A DNA stretch of 64,000 nucleotides. It comes from Rhodoblastus sp963727035. GTDB taxonomy: Bacteria; Pseudomonadota; Alphaproteobacteria; Rhizobiales; Beijerinckiaceae. The notes below the pieces were generated by a model, which did no database searches, was not told the DNA's origin, and was given only the letters and a program-made list of their open reading frames with translations. Positions 50,753 to 58,811 of this stretch are shown piece after piece. The DNA lies in contig CAVSEY010000006.1 of the NCBI GenBank assembly GCA_963727035.1, positions 248,001 through 312,000 on the forward strand, read 5' to 3'. The position numbers were made by a program, and so were the translations under genes. The number at the start of each line of letters is the position of its first letter. Position 1 is the first letter of the stretch.

Positions 50753-51364
50753 TTAGGCAGAGGCGCTTGCCCGCGAAGAGACTTCGGCGCGCCAGCGCGC
50801 GAAATGCGCGAGATCATCGGGAAAGACAATCCGCGCGGGCCGAGCGAAATCAGCCGCGACCATCGCCGTGATATCGGCGATGGAAAAAACGTCACCGGCC
50901 AGATAAGGTCGTTTGACCAATTCGGAATCAAGAAACCGCGCGAAGTTTATGGCGCGCGCACGGTTTGGTTCGACCAATTCCCCGATCTGCGGCTTTTCCA
51001 TTTCTTTCATGGCTGGGTGGCTGTGCCGGAAGGCTAAAGCGATTGGAAAGAAGAACTCCAATTCCGCCCGGCGTTGCCACATTTCAACTCTCGCCTTTTC
51101 CAGACCGTTGCGTCCGAATAACGGCGGATCAGGATGGATTTCCTCGAAATAGCGGCAAATCGCGACCAATTCACTCAAAAGCTCGCCGGAATCGAGTTCG
51201 AGAACCGGAATGCGCTGGAGCGGATTTATGGCGGTGAACGCTGGATCCTTTTGCTCCAGTCTTGCCAAGTCAATTGCCTCAGTCGGCAAAGAAATCCCCT
51301 TTTCCGCGAGAAAGATCCGGACTCGGCGGGGATTGGGAGCGACGCGGGAATCGTAAAGCTTCAT
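50753..51364 (-). CDS. Glutathione S-transferase
   Basis: A cytosolic GST of 203 residues. The N-terminal thioredoxin-like domain has MKLYDSRVAPNPRRVRIFLA (glutathione site with Ser/Asn near residue 6-11), the cis-Pro loop in PLQRIPVLELDSGELLSEL with the ES/SE pair, and the C-terminal helical domain ends with PYLAGDVFSIADITAMVAADF, the N-capping box region. The specific substrate is unknown. GshA, which makes the glutathione precursor, is encoded at 54.8 kb. Confidence 0.9.
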   Translation of the reverse strand: MKLYDSRVAPNPRRVRIFLAEKGISLPTEAIDLARLEQKDPAFTAINPLQRIPVLELDSGELLSELVAICRYFEEIHPDPPLFGRNGLEKARVEMWQRRAELEFFFPIALAFRHSHPAMKEMEKPQIGELVEPNRARAINFARFLDSELVKRPYLAGDVFSIADITAMVAADFARPARIVFPDDLAHFARWRAEVSSRASASA

Positions 51365-51566
51365 GGTCTGAGCATATCGACGATTTGGAACGCAGAGGGT
51401 GACGCGGTCGACGATCTTTTGTCAATTGTCACATGGCGCGCCCACGCAGCAGCAAGCAATCATAAACTTTTTTAACCGCGGCATCAGTCGCTCATTAAGC
51501 TTTTTCGGTCAAGTTGGAGTCGGTCGCGCAAATGTTGGTGTGAAATTAAGCGTCAAGTTCGAGAAT

Positions 51567-53105
51567 ATGCGTGAAGTCACCGCAGACATGATCGCCCGCG
51601 GGCGGTTCGCTGGGGAAGGCGCGCGTGAGCGCCGCCGCATGGCGAGCCGCGTGCGCGAGGCCCGGGAGCGGTTGACTTCTTCGGGCGCCGGAAACGTGCG
51701 ATTCGACGTCGAATTATTACGCCTTTACGCGCGTAGCCGGCGCGCGGCCATCCTGCCACAAAGTCTGTTGAGCCTCGCCGTCGCGGCGATGACCGCCCGC
51801 TGGCTGCCGGTGACGCTGGTCGGCGCCTGGTTGGCTTTGGAGCTCAGCTCCCTTGCCCTCGGTGGGGTTTTGGCCCAACGCTTCCTCAAACGCGACAAGG
51901 CCGAGCAAAACCCACGCCAATGGAAAACGCGTTTCATTGTCGCCGCGGCGACCGATGGCTTCGCTTGGGCGGCTTTCGCTTTGCTGATGAGGGGTGTCGA
52001 CAGCCCGTGGGCGACCGCCTTCGCCATGGTCGTGTTGATGCTCGCCGGAGCGATCCACACGGTGGTCGAGGCTTTCGTTCCAGAGGCGGTCTATGCGGCG
52101 CTAACGCCGAACGCCGTGGCGATGATTCTTTATCTGCGCCCGACTGGTTTGATCGATCCGATGGCTTCGTTGACCCTGCTGGTCTGCACCACCATGGTCT
52201 ATTTTGGAGCATTGGCCCGTCGCATCTATTCCGGGCAGGTCAGAACGCTCGGCATTCAGGCCGAGAAGGATTCGCTCATCGCCGAATTGGAGCAGGCCAA
52301 GGCCAATTCGGACGAGGCGCGCCGCCGCGCCGAGGAGGCCAGTCTCGCGAAATCGCGGTTCCTCGCCACGATGTCCCACGAATTACGCACGCCACTCAAC
52401 GCCATACTCGGCTTTTCAGAAGTGATGAAGGGCGAATTGTTCGGGCCCCATTCGGTCGAGGCTTATCGCGACTATTCCAACGACATCCATTCAAGCGGCC
52501 AGCATCTCCTGATGCTGATCAACGAAATCCTTGATCTCTCAAGGGTGGAAGCCGGGCGTTATGAACTGAAGGAAGAAGCCGTCTCATTAGCCGCAGTGAT
52601 CGAGGACTGCCGTTATCTTCTGACGCTGCGCGCCAAAAAACGTGGCGTGTTGTTGAGCGAGATCATCGAGCCCGACATGCCGCGGATTTGGGCCGACGAA
52701 CGAGCCGTGCGCCAGATCGCGCTCAACCTTCTGACGAACGCGATCAAATTCACGCCGCAAGGCGGTCAGGTTTCCGTAAAGTCTGGTTGGACCATGGCTG
52801 GCGGACAATATTTTTCCGTGCGCGACACCGGGCCGGGCATCCCGGACGAGGAGATCCCAATCATCATGTCGTCCTTCGGACGCGGCTCAATGGCGCAGAA
52901 AAACGCAGACGAGGGTACAGGGCTCGGCCTGCCAATCGTCAAGGGCTTGGTCGAACTTCACGGTGGAACCTTCACCTTGCGTTCGAAATTGCGCGAGGGC
53001 ACAGAAGTGACCGTCATTTTCCCGCCCGAGCGGGTCATGGCGGCCCTCCCGCAATTCGATCCCGTCGCTGGACCGCCCTCTTCCGATAAGCGTGGAGTTG
53101 CGTGA
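51567..53105 (+). CDS. PleC/DivJ/PdhS-type membrane sensor histidine kinase
   Basis: About 512 residues from ATG 51567. A basic, Arg-rich N-terminus is followed by four to five transmembrane helices (about 65-210). A coiled coil (SLIAELEQAKANSDEARRRA) leads to HisKA with His271 in MSHELRTPLNAILGFSEVMK and a PleC/DivJ-like continuation (GELFGPHSVEAYRDYSNDIH, LLMLINEILDLSRVEAG). The HATPase has NLLTNAIKFTP, DTGPGIP and GTGLGLPIVKGL. Kinases with this HisKA type act on DivK/PleD in alphaproteobacterial cell-cycle control. This link is inferred; no partner regulator is adjacent. The frame opens at 51399 but the first 56 codons look non-coding. Confidence 0.85.
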   Translation: MREVTADMIARGRFAGEGARERRRMASRVREARERLTSSGAGNVRFDVELLRLYARSRRAAILPQSLLSLAVAAMTARWLPVTLVGAWLALELSSLALGGVLAQRFLKRDKAEQNPRQWKTRFIVAAATDGFAWAAFALLMRGVDSPWATAFAMVVLMLAGAIHTVVEAFVPEAVYAALTPNAVAMILYLRPTGLIDPMASLTLLVCTTMVYFGALARRIYSGQVRTLGIQAEKDSLIAELEQAKANSDEARRRAEEASLAKSRFLATMSHELRTPLNAILGFSEVMKGELFGPHSVEAYRDYSNDIHSSGQHLLMLINEILDLSRVEAGRYELKEEAVSLAAVIEDCRYLLTLRAKKRGVLLSEIIEPDMPRIWADERAVRQIALNLLTNAIKFTPQGGQVSVKSGWTMAGGQYFSVRDTGPGIPDEEIPIIMSSFGRGSMAQKNADEGTGLGLPIVKGLVELHGGTFTLRSKLREGTEVTVIFPPERVMAALPQFDPVAGPPSSDKRGVA

Positions 53106-53470
53106 AAACAGCGGCTCCAAGGGCGCTCTGATCAATCGGGCTGCGAGAAACGAAGGTCTTTGCCGGCATTTCGCGATCGGCCGCAACGCGCCTTCCCGCG
53201 CTGTTTTTGGCGTGGATCCAAGAGGATCCGATAAGGCGCGCATTATTGCTTGGAAAAATCGTCGAGGCGCTCCTGGCGGCGTGGTGAGCATTGCGTTGCG
53301 GCCCACACGGTCGCGACGGATTCCAATATTGCGGAGGGTGCATTGGCCAATAAAGCGCGGCATGCGCCGAGGGCTGTCGGGAAGGTAGTTCGTTTTTGCC
53401 TGTCGTCGCGAGGTCAAAGCGGCGCGGCGCCGTATGCTTCGATGACGGAGCCACCGGGCGCGGCGGAGTT
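53106..53470. other. Intergenic region, nothing recognised
   Basis: 365 nt between the end of the kinase gene and the end of ispH (convergent). Overlapping short ORFs are open on both strands, but none resembles a known protein. There is no clear hairpin terminator and no tRNA. Confidence 0.6.
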
Positions 53471-54430
53471 TTAAGCTACGCGCACGCGCAGTTCTCGCGG
53501 CAGCGGGAAGGAGACGTCCTCAGTGGCGGTGGTGATCGTCTCCAGAATCAACTCGAATTGCTCGGCCAATGCGTCCAGGATTTCCTCGACCAGAACCTCT
53601 GGAGCCGAGGCGCCGGCCGTGACGCCGACCGAGGCGATGCCTGCAAGCAGGGACCAGTCGATGTCGGTCGCGCGCGGAACCAGTTGAGCGCGACGGCAGC
53701 CGTTGCGCTCGGCCACCTCCCTCAGGCGTTGCGAATTCGAGGAATTGGGCGATCCCACGACGATGAACGCGTCCACCTTGGCGGCGATTTCCTTGACCGC
53801 CTGCTGACGGTTGGTGGTCGCATAGCAGATGTCCTGGCGATGTGGCTCTACGATTTTCGGGTATTTTTCTCGCAGGGCGGTGACGACTTCCGCCATATCG
53901 TCGACCGATAATGTGGTTTGGGTGACATAGGCCAAAGGCTCGTCCGCCGCGAACGGCAGAGCGGCGACATCCTCAGGCTTTTCAACCAAAACGACTGCGC
54001 CTTCAGGCAGTTGGCCCATCGTGCCGACGACCTCGATATGACCGCGATGGCCGACCAGCACGATCTTGCGGCCACGCCGAAAATGGAGTTCAGCCTCGCG
54101 ATGGACCTTGGTCACCAGCGGACATGTGGCGTCTATCGCCAGAAGCTTGCGGCGTCCGGCCTCCTCGGGAACCGATTTCGGCACGCCGTGGGCGGAAAAA
54201 ACCACCGGCGCGCCATCGTTCGGGACTTCATTCAGCTCCTCGACAAAAATAGCGCCCTTGCGCTTGAGCCCTTCGACCACATAGCGATTATGAACGATCT
54301 CGTGGCGCACATAAATCGGCGCCCCGAATTTGCGCAGCGCGTGCTCGACGACGTCGATCGCGCGCACGACCCCGGCGCAGAAGCCGCGCGGCGCACAAAG
54401 ATAGACGTTGAGTTTGGGCTTGTCGCTCAT
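53471..54430 (-). CDS. ispH: 4-hydroxy-3-methylbut-2-enyl diphosphate reductase (IspH)
   Basis: Terminal MEP-pathway [4Fe-4S] enzyme that yields IPP and DMAPP. The three cluster cysteines are in APRGFCAGVVRAID, DATCPLVTKVH, and NGCRR/VGSPNSSNSQRL context region; HEIVHNRYVVEGLKRKGAIF, FSAHGVPKSV, YVTQTTLSVDD and DICYATTNRQQAVK are typical. The start is ATG 54430 (MSDKPKLNVYLCAPRG); the frame opens 60 codons earlier in sequence without conservation. 319 residues. Confidence 0.95.
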   Translation of the reverse strand: MSDKPKLNVYLCAPRGFCAGVVRAIDVVEHALRKFGAPIYVRHEIVHNRYVVEGLKRKGAIFVEELNEVPNDGAPVVFSAHGVPKSVPEEAGRRKLLAIDATCPLVTKVHREAELHFRRGRKIVLVGHRGHIEVVGTMGQLPEGAVVLVEKPEDVAALPFAADEPLAYVTQTTLSVDDMAEVVTALREKYPKIVEPHRQDICYATTNRQQAVKEIAAKVDAFIVVGSPNSSNSQRLREVAERNGCRRAQLVPRATDIDWSLLAGIASVGVTAGASAPEVLVEEILDALAEQFELILETITTATEDVSFPLPRELRVRVA

Positions 54431-54483
54431 AACGGGCCTCGCGGGTCGTCCCCATCCTTTTGTGGGCGCCGCTCCGCGCGATG

Positions 54484-54717
54484 TCAAGCCTTGGAATATG
54501 GGGACGAATTCGGTTTCTGCGCCCCTGTTTCGCCGCCGGAATGTCGCTCGATGTGAGGTTTGTCGGGGCGCAGTTTGACCTGCTCGCCGGCGCGGCTCTC
54601 GCTGTCCCATGCGTCAAATTCGTCCGCCTCTTGCGCGGCGCCGATCCAACGCTTATCCAGCCTTTGCTGGCAAAAACGCAGGTCAGGATCATCCCGGCTT
54701 GCAATTGCGGCGCTCAC
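54484..54717 (-). CDS. Small hypothetical protein upstream of ispH
   Basis: A 77-codon frame on the ispH strand, ending 53 nt before the ispH start. It is hydrophilic and charged (LRFCQQRLDKRWIGAAQEAD, EFDAWDSESRAGEQVKLRPD), with codon use similar to its neighbours, while the opposite strand looks like its hydrophobic shadow. There is no strong ribosome binding site and no domain I recognise. It occupies most of the 354-nt ispH-gshA gap. Confidence 0.35.
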   Translation of the reverse strand: MSAAIASRDDPDLRFCQQRLDKRWIGAAQEADEFDAWDSESRAGEQVKLRPDKPHIERHSGGETGAQKPNSSPYSKA

Positions 54718-54784
54718 CGCAAAGGTTTAACAACGCCAACGCCCGGGCAAGCGTCGGGCGAGGAACTCCTTTTGAAAGCCGCAC

Positions 54785-56170
54785 ATGGCGCGTGACCTGG
54801 TAGATCAGCAAATCATTTCGTCGCGCGACGAACTCGTCAGTTGGCTGGAGGCCGGCTGCAAGCCAGAGGGACCGTTCCGGATCGGGACGGAGCACGAGAA
54901 GATCCCCTTCTATCGCGCCGATTGTTCTCCTTTGCCTTACGAGGGCCGTCCGGAGCTTGGCCGTGAAGGGGTCCACGCACTCCTCGAGGGGCTGCGCGCA
55001 ACGTCGGGCTGGGAAAGGATCGAGGATTCCGGCGCGTTGATCGGACTGTATGATCCTTACGGCGGCGGCGCGATTTCGCTAGAACCCGGCGGACAGTTCG
55101 AATTGTCGGGGGCGCCTCTGGATGATGTTCATCAGACGCGCGTTGAACTCGACGCTCATTTTGCCGCTCTTGCGCCGATCCGTGAAAAGCTGGGTGTCGA
55201 TTTTCTCGATCTTGGCATGAGTCCCTTGTGGCGTCGTGAAGATACGCCCGTCATGCCGAAGCAGCGCTATCGAATCATGGCGCGCTATATGCCCAAGGTT
55301 GGGCGACTCGGGCTGGACATGATGTTTCGCACCTCGACCGTCCAGACCAATATCGATTTCGCCTCTGAAACCGACATGGTCGCGAAAATGCGGCTGGCCT
55401 TCAGCCTTCAGCCCTTGTTTACCGCGCTTTTCGCAAATTCGCCCTTTACCGACGGCAAGCCCAACGGCTTCCTATCGATGCGCTCGCAGATCTGGACTGA
55501 CACCGACCCGGATCGCACCGGCATGCTGCCTTTCGTCTTCGAACCGGGCATGGGTTTTGAGCGCTATGTCGATTATGCGCTCGAGGCGCCGATGTATTTC
55601 GTCAAGCGCGGCGATCATTATCATGATGTCGCAGGCGCTTCTTTCCGCCACCTGCTGGCTGGGAAGCTTCCGCAACTGCCCGGAGAACGCGCCACGATCT
55701 CGGACTGGGCCAACCATCTTTCGACGATTTTTCCGGAAGTGCGCCTCAAGCGCTACATGGAAATGCGGGGCGCTGATGTCGGACCGCGCGCCCATATTCT
55801 CGGCTTCACGGCCTTATGCGCGGGCCTGTTTTACGATCGCGCCGCGAGCGCCGGCGCCTGGGATCTGGTGAAGGATTTCGACACGCAGGACCGCGATGAA
55901 CTGCGAAAAGCTGTTCCGCGCGAGGGTTTGCTGACCAAAATTCGGGGCCGCAGCCTGCGGGAACTGGCGCGCGACGTTCTGCCGTTGGCGCGCGCCGGAC
56001 TTGCGCGGCGCAACCGCCTCGACCCCGCGGGCCGGGACGAAACACAATATCTCGCGGCTTTGGACGAGATCGCCGAAACAGGTGAAAATCTGGCGCAGAA
56101 ACGGCTGGCTCTCTACCATGGCGCCTGGGGAGAAAGCGTACTGCCGGCCTTCAGGGAGTGCATTTTCTAG
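54785..56170 (+). CDS. gshA: Glutamate-cysteine ligase (alphaproteobacterial/plant type)
   Basis: First step of glutathione synthesis (Glu plus Cys plus ATP). The protein is of the GCS2 plant/rhizobial type: FRIGTEHEKIPFYR near the N-terminus, GGAISLEPGGQFELSGAPL, FLDLGMSPLWRREDTPVMPKQRY, MMFRTSTVQTNIDFASETDM, QIWTDTDPDRTGMLPF and KRYMEMRGADVGP. Length 461 is usual. ATG 54785 follows a GAAAG/AGGA-like purine stretch. Its stop codon shares the palindrome CTAG with the stop of the convergent gene. Confidence 0.93.
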   Translation: MARDLVDQQIISSRDELVSWLEAGCKPEGPFRIGTEHEKIPFYRADCSPLPYEGRPELGREGVHALLEGLRATSGWERIEDSGALIGLYDPYGGGAISLEPGGQFELSGAPLDDVHQTRVELDAHFAALAPIREKLGVDFLDLGMSPLWRREDTPVMPKQRYRIMARYMPKVGRLGLDMMFRTSTVQTNIDFASETDMVAKMRLAFSLQPLFTALFANSPFTDGKPNGFLSMRSQIWTDTDPDRTGMLPFVFEPGMGFERYVDYALEAPMYFVKRGDHYHDVAGASFRHLLAGKLPQLPGERATISDWANHLSTIFPEVRLKRYMEMRGADVGPRAHILGFTALCAGLFYDRAASAGAWDLVKDFDTQDRDELRKAVPREGLLTKIRGRSLRELARDVLPLARAGLARRNRLDPAGRDETQYLAALDEIAETGENLAQKRLALYHGAWGESVLPAFRECIF

Positions 56171-56466
56171 AACGATGACATCCCGCCAAAGGCGACGGAC
56201 CGCAAACGCAGGCGACCTTCCGGCGCCCCGTTGGGCGCGTGACTGGCGATATAACGGGCGTGCGCCGGATTGGCGACGGCCGGCCGGGCGGCCGGAACGC
56301 GGGTCTCGCCCCCGAACAACGACGCCGGCAGCGCGAAGAGCGGGTTTGTCTGGAAAAAATCTTCCGCCGCCAGCGAGGAAATGGGCGCGAGCACGCCGGC
56401 GAGCGTCAGAGCGAACGAAACCAACAGGCGACGCGCGGTCGCGGATTCCCGTGGTTTTCCAAGCAT
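56167..56466 (-). CDS. Small secreted protein of unknown function
   Basis: About 99 residues from ATG 56466. A Sec signal peptide (RRLLVSFALTLAGVLAPISS, cleavage after LAA) is followed by a short Pro/Ala-rich mature part: EDFFQTNPLFALPASLFGGE, then PAARPAVANPAHARYIASHA. No Cys residue or known domain is present. The frame opens at 56505. Its stop overlaps the gshA stop at CTAG. Confidence 0.65.
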   Translation of the reverse strand: MLGKPRESATARRLLVSFALTLAGVLAPISSLAAEDFFQTNPLFALPASLFGGETRVPAARPAVANPAHARYIASHAPNGAPEGRLRLRSVAFGGMSSF

Positions 56467-56544
56467 CACGAATCTCTCTGTCATGCTTAGGTTTGACCCC
56501 AACATGATGGCGAGATCATGTCGCCTGTTGAACGGATTCGAATT

Positions 56545-57294
56545 TCATCCGCGCCAATCGCCGAGAACCGCCTGGACCAGGGTAAGCGCCGCCACCGCCG
56601 CCGTATCGGCGCGCAGCACGCGGGGTCCAAGGGATATGCGGATGCCGGGCGCGATCCGCGACAGACAGGCGCGTTCGCTGTCATCGAATCCGCCTTCGGG
56701 GCCGACCAGGACCGCATATTTAGCAAAGCCCGCGCCTGCCTGACGCAGGGCCTCGACCGGATCAGCGATATCCGCCGCCTCGTCGCAAAAGACCAGCAAG
56801 CGGTCGGCCGGCCAATTGGCCACGGCCGTCTCGAGTTTCTCCTGCTCCAGAACCTCGGCAAGGGCGAGCAGTCCGCATTGCTCGGCGGCTTCGACCACAT
56901 TGGCGCGCATTCGCTCCAGATTAATTCGGCTCGCCTGGGTTCGCCGGGTCAAAACCGGACGCAGCCGTCGCGCACCCATTTCGACCGCCTTCTGCGCCAG
57001 GTAATCGAGCCGGGCGTGTTTGAGCGGCGCGAACAGGTAATCAAGATCGGGCAGGCGCTCTTGCGGTCGGACCTGCGCCTCGATTCGAAGCTTGACGGCT
57101 TTCTTGCCCGGATTCGCCAGCGCCGCTCGCCATTCGCCATCGCTTCCGTTGAAGACGAGCAGACGCGCGCCTTCGCCTAGCCGCAGGACATTGACGAGAT
57201 AATTGGTCTGCTCGCGCGTGAGATCGATCACAACGCCAGGTGCGAGCGCGGCCGGCATGAACAGGCGATGGCTGGTAAAGTCGAGGCGAGACAT
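56545..57294 (-). CDS. rsmE: 16S rRNA (uracil1498-N3)-methyltransferase RsmE
   Basis: SPOUT methyltransferase that modifies U1498 of 16S rRNA. The N-terminal PUA-like domain (HRLFMPAALAPG, YLVNVLRLGEGARLLVFNGSDGEW) precedes the knotted domain with QKAVEMGARRLRPVLTRRTQ, VEAAEQCGLLALAEV, LVGPEGGFDDSERA, and ISLGPRVLRADTAAVAAL. The start ATG 57294 overlaps the stop of the upstream DsbD-like gene as TGATG. Confidence 0.95.
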   Translation of the reverse strand: MSRLDFTSHRLFMPAALAPGVVIDLTREQTNYLVNVLRLGEGARLLVFNGSDGEWRAALANPGKKAVKLRIEAQVRPQERLPDLDYLFAPLKHARLDYLAQKAVEMGARRLRPVLTRRTQASRINLERMRANVVEAAEQCGLLALAEVLEQEKLETAVANWPADRLLVFCDEAADIADPVEALRQAGAGFAKYAVLVGPEGGFDDSERACLSRIAPGIRISLGPRVLRADTAAVAALTLVQAVLGDWRG

Positions 57295-58127
57295 CAATTC
57301 TTGGCAGGCAGGACGAGATCGAATTCGACGGGCGAGGGGCCGGCGATGGTCACGCGCAACGGCGCTTCCGGCCGCATTCGCTTGGCCGGATGTTCGACCA
57401 TCGTCAGGACAAAGGAATTTTTTTGGGCCGCCGGTTTGACGTCGAAATAAAAGCCGGCAGGCGGTTCAACAAAAAGGTCGCGGGCCTCGCCATCATTTAT
57501 CGTGACCAGCCATTGCGCCTTGCCATCTGCAGGCTGCGCCGTGGCGACGGTCGCCTCCTTAGCAGCCGCCACGCCGTCGAGGGGCTTGGGCACGTTCTTC
57601 ATCGCGTCAGCCAGTAACGCGCTTTCCGGCGCCTGCGGCTGTGGGTCAAGGACGCCATTCAACTGGACGTGAACCGGGATGCAGATCTTGTCGCAGACAG
57701 CGTAATCGAGCTTTAGCGCCACGGTCACCGGCTTGGATGGGTCGGTCGGCGTGACGCGAATCGGGAACATGACCTCATGCTGGTAGCCAAATGCGATCGA
57801 ACCGTCTTCGTCGATCCGCGCCGGCTGAGGATAAAAGGTCGCCGCGTCGCCAAGATTATCAGAATCGGCGAAATCGAAGGTCGGCGGCGAGCCCGCCTCG
57901 CCCGGATCGCGCCAATAGGTCACTGCTGCGCCGGCGAGGCGAATCTGAACTAAAGCATAGCGTGCGCCGTCCAAAGAACCGCCGTCGACCACCCGCGCCT
58001 GGGTTTTCGGCCCGGCGACCCAGTCACCGGCGCGCGCATTCGTGGACAAAGCCAGCGCGAGAGCGACGGTCAACCCGGCGTTACGGAGAATCCGCAACGA
58101 TGTAGGGGCTTCACATTGCGCGCTCAT
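57294..58127 (-). CDS. DsbD-alpha-domain-like periplasmic protein
   Basis: A 277-residue exported protein. The N-terminal signal (about 10-33, ending ARA) is followed by a beta-rich domain like the N-terminal (alpha) domain of DsbD/ScsB: ALVQIRLAGAAVTYWRDPGE, a FGYQHEVMFPIRVTP strand, and a cysteine pair Cys145 and Cys149 in YAVCDKICIPVHVQ. DsbD-alpha hands electrons to periplasmic disulfide isomerases; here the membrane and gamma domains are missing, so it must pair with a separate transporter such as CcdA, or it only binds. rsmE is coupled downstream. Confidence 0.75.
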   Translation of the reverse strand: MSAQCEAPTSLRILRNAGLTVALALALSTNARAGDWVAGPKTQARVVDGGSLDGARYALVQIRLAGAAVTYWRDPGEAGSPPTFDFADSDNLGDAATFYPQPARIDEDGSIAFGYQHEVMFPIRVTPTDPSKPVTVALKLDYAVCDKICIPVHVQLNGVLDPQPQAPESALLADAMKNVPKPLDGVAAAKEATVATAQPADGKAQWLVTINDGEARDLFVEPPAGFYFDVKPAAQKNSFVLTMVEHPAKRMRPEAPLRVTIAGPSPVEFDLVLPAKN

Positions 58128-58214
58128 CCTTTAGCATATCTCCTCATACCGCGCGTGGCGCCGGCGGCCGGCCTTTCCGCCGGACGGGCCGGGACGCGAA
58201 GGAAAGGCGTCAAA

Positions 58215-58811
58215 GTGAACACATCCGGTCCTGGTCCGTTTCTCGAAGGCAAGTGCCTTGTGGCCATGCCCAGTTTGCAGGACGTCCATTTCAACCGATC
58301 GGTGGTCTATGTCTGCGCACATTCCGAAGAAGGCGCGATGGGGATCATCGTCAATCATCCCGCGCCGGGCGTCAATTTGGTCGAACTTCTCCTTCAACTC
58401 AAGGTGATCGATTCCTCCGACGCGCCTCGCCTCGCTGAAACCGTCGGCGAACAGCGCGTTCTTTCCGGCGGCCCCGTGGACGCCAGCCGCGGCTTCGTGC
58501 TGCATTCGGCGGATTACCGCGCCGACGACGCCACCATGAGGATCGATGAGAGCGTTTCGATGACCGCGACGCTCGACGTTCTGCGCGCGATCGCGCAAGG
58601 GGATGGCCCACGCAAGGCGGTCCTGGCGTTGGGCTATGCCGGCTGGTCGCCCGGACAGCTCGAACAGGAAATTCTCGCCAACAGCTGGATGATCTGCCCG
58701 GCGGATTCCATCCTCCTGTTCGACCCTGAGCATGAGCAGAAATATGAACATGCGTTGGGCGTCATAGGGGTCGATTTGCGCTTTTTGGCCGACGAGGCGG
58801 GCCACGCTTGA
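58215..58811 (+). CDS. YqgE/AlgH family protein
   Basis: A 198-residue conserved cytosolic protein of unknown biochemical role. Family features are FLEGKCLVAMPSLQDVHFNR, VVYVCAHSEEGAMGIIVNHP, VLSGGPVDASRGFVLHS, and AVLALGYAGWSPGQLEQEIL. The frame opens at 58116, but GTG 58215 has AAGGAAAGG upstream and fits homolog starts. The stop abuts the stop of the convergent GGDEF-EAL gene in the palindrome TGATCA. Confidence 0.9.
   Translation: MNTSGPGPFLEGKCLVAMPSLQDVHFNRSVVYVCAHSEEGAMGIIVNHPAPGVNLVELLLQLKVIDSSDAPRLAETVGEQRVLSGGPVDASRGFVLHSADYRADDATMRIDESVSMTATLDVLRAIAQGDGPRKAVLALGYAGWSPGQLEQEILANSWMICPADSILLFDPEHEQKYEHALGVIGVDLRFLADEAGHA

Noticed and set aside
53217..53232. Two GGATCC copies separated by 4 nt
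   Set aside because: A short chance repeat with no wider symmetry or partner elsewhere nearby.
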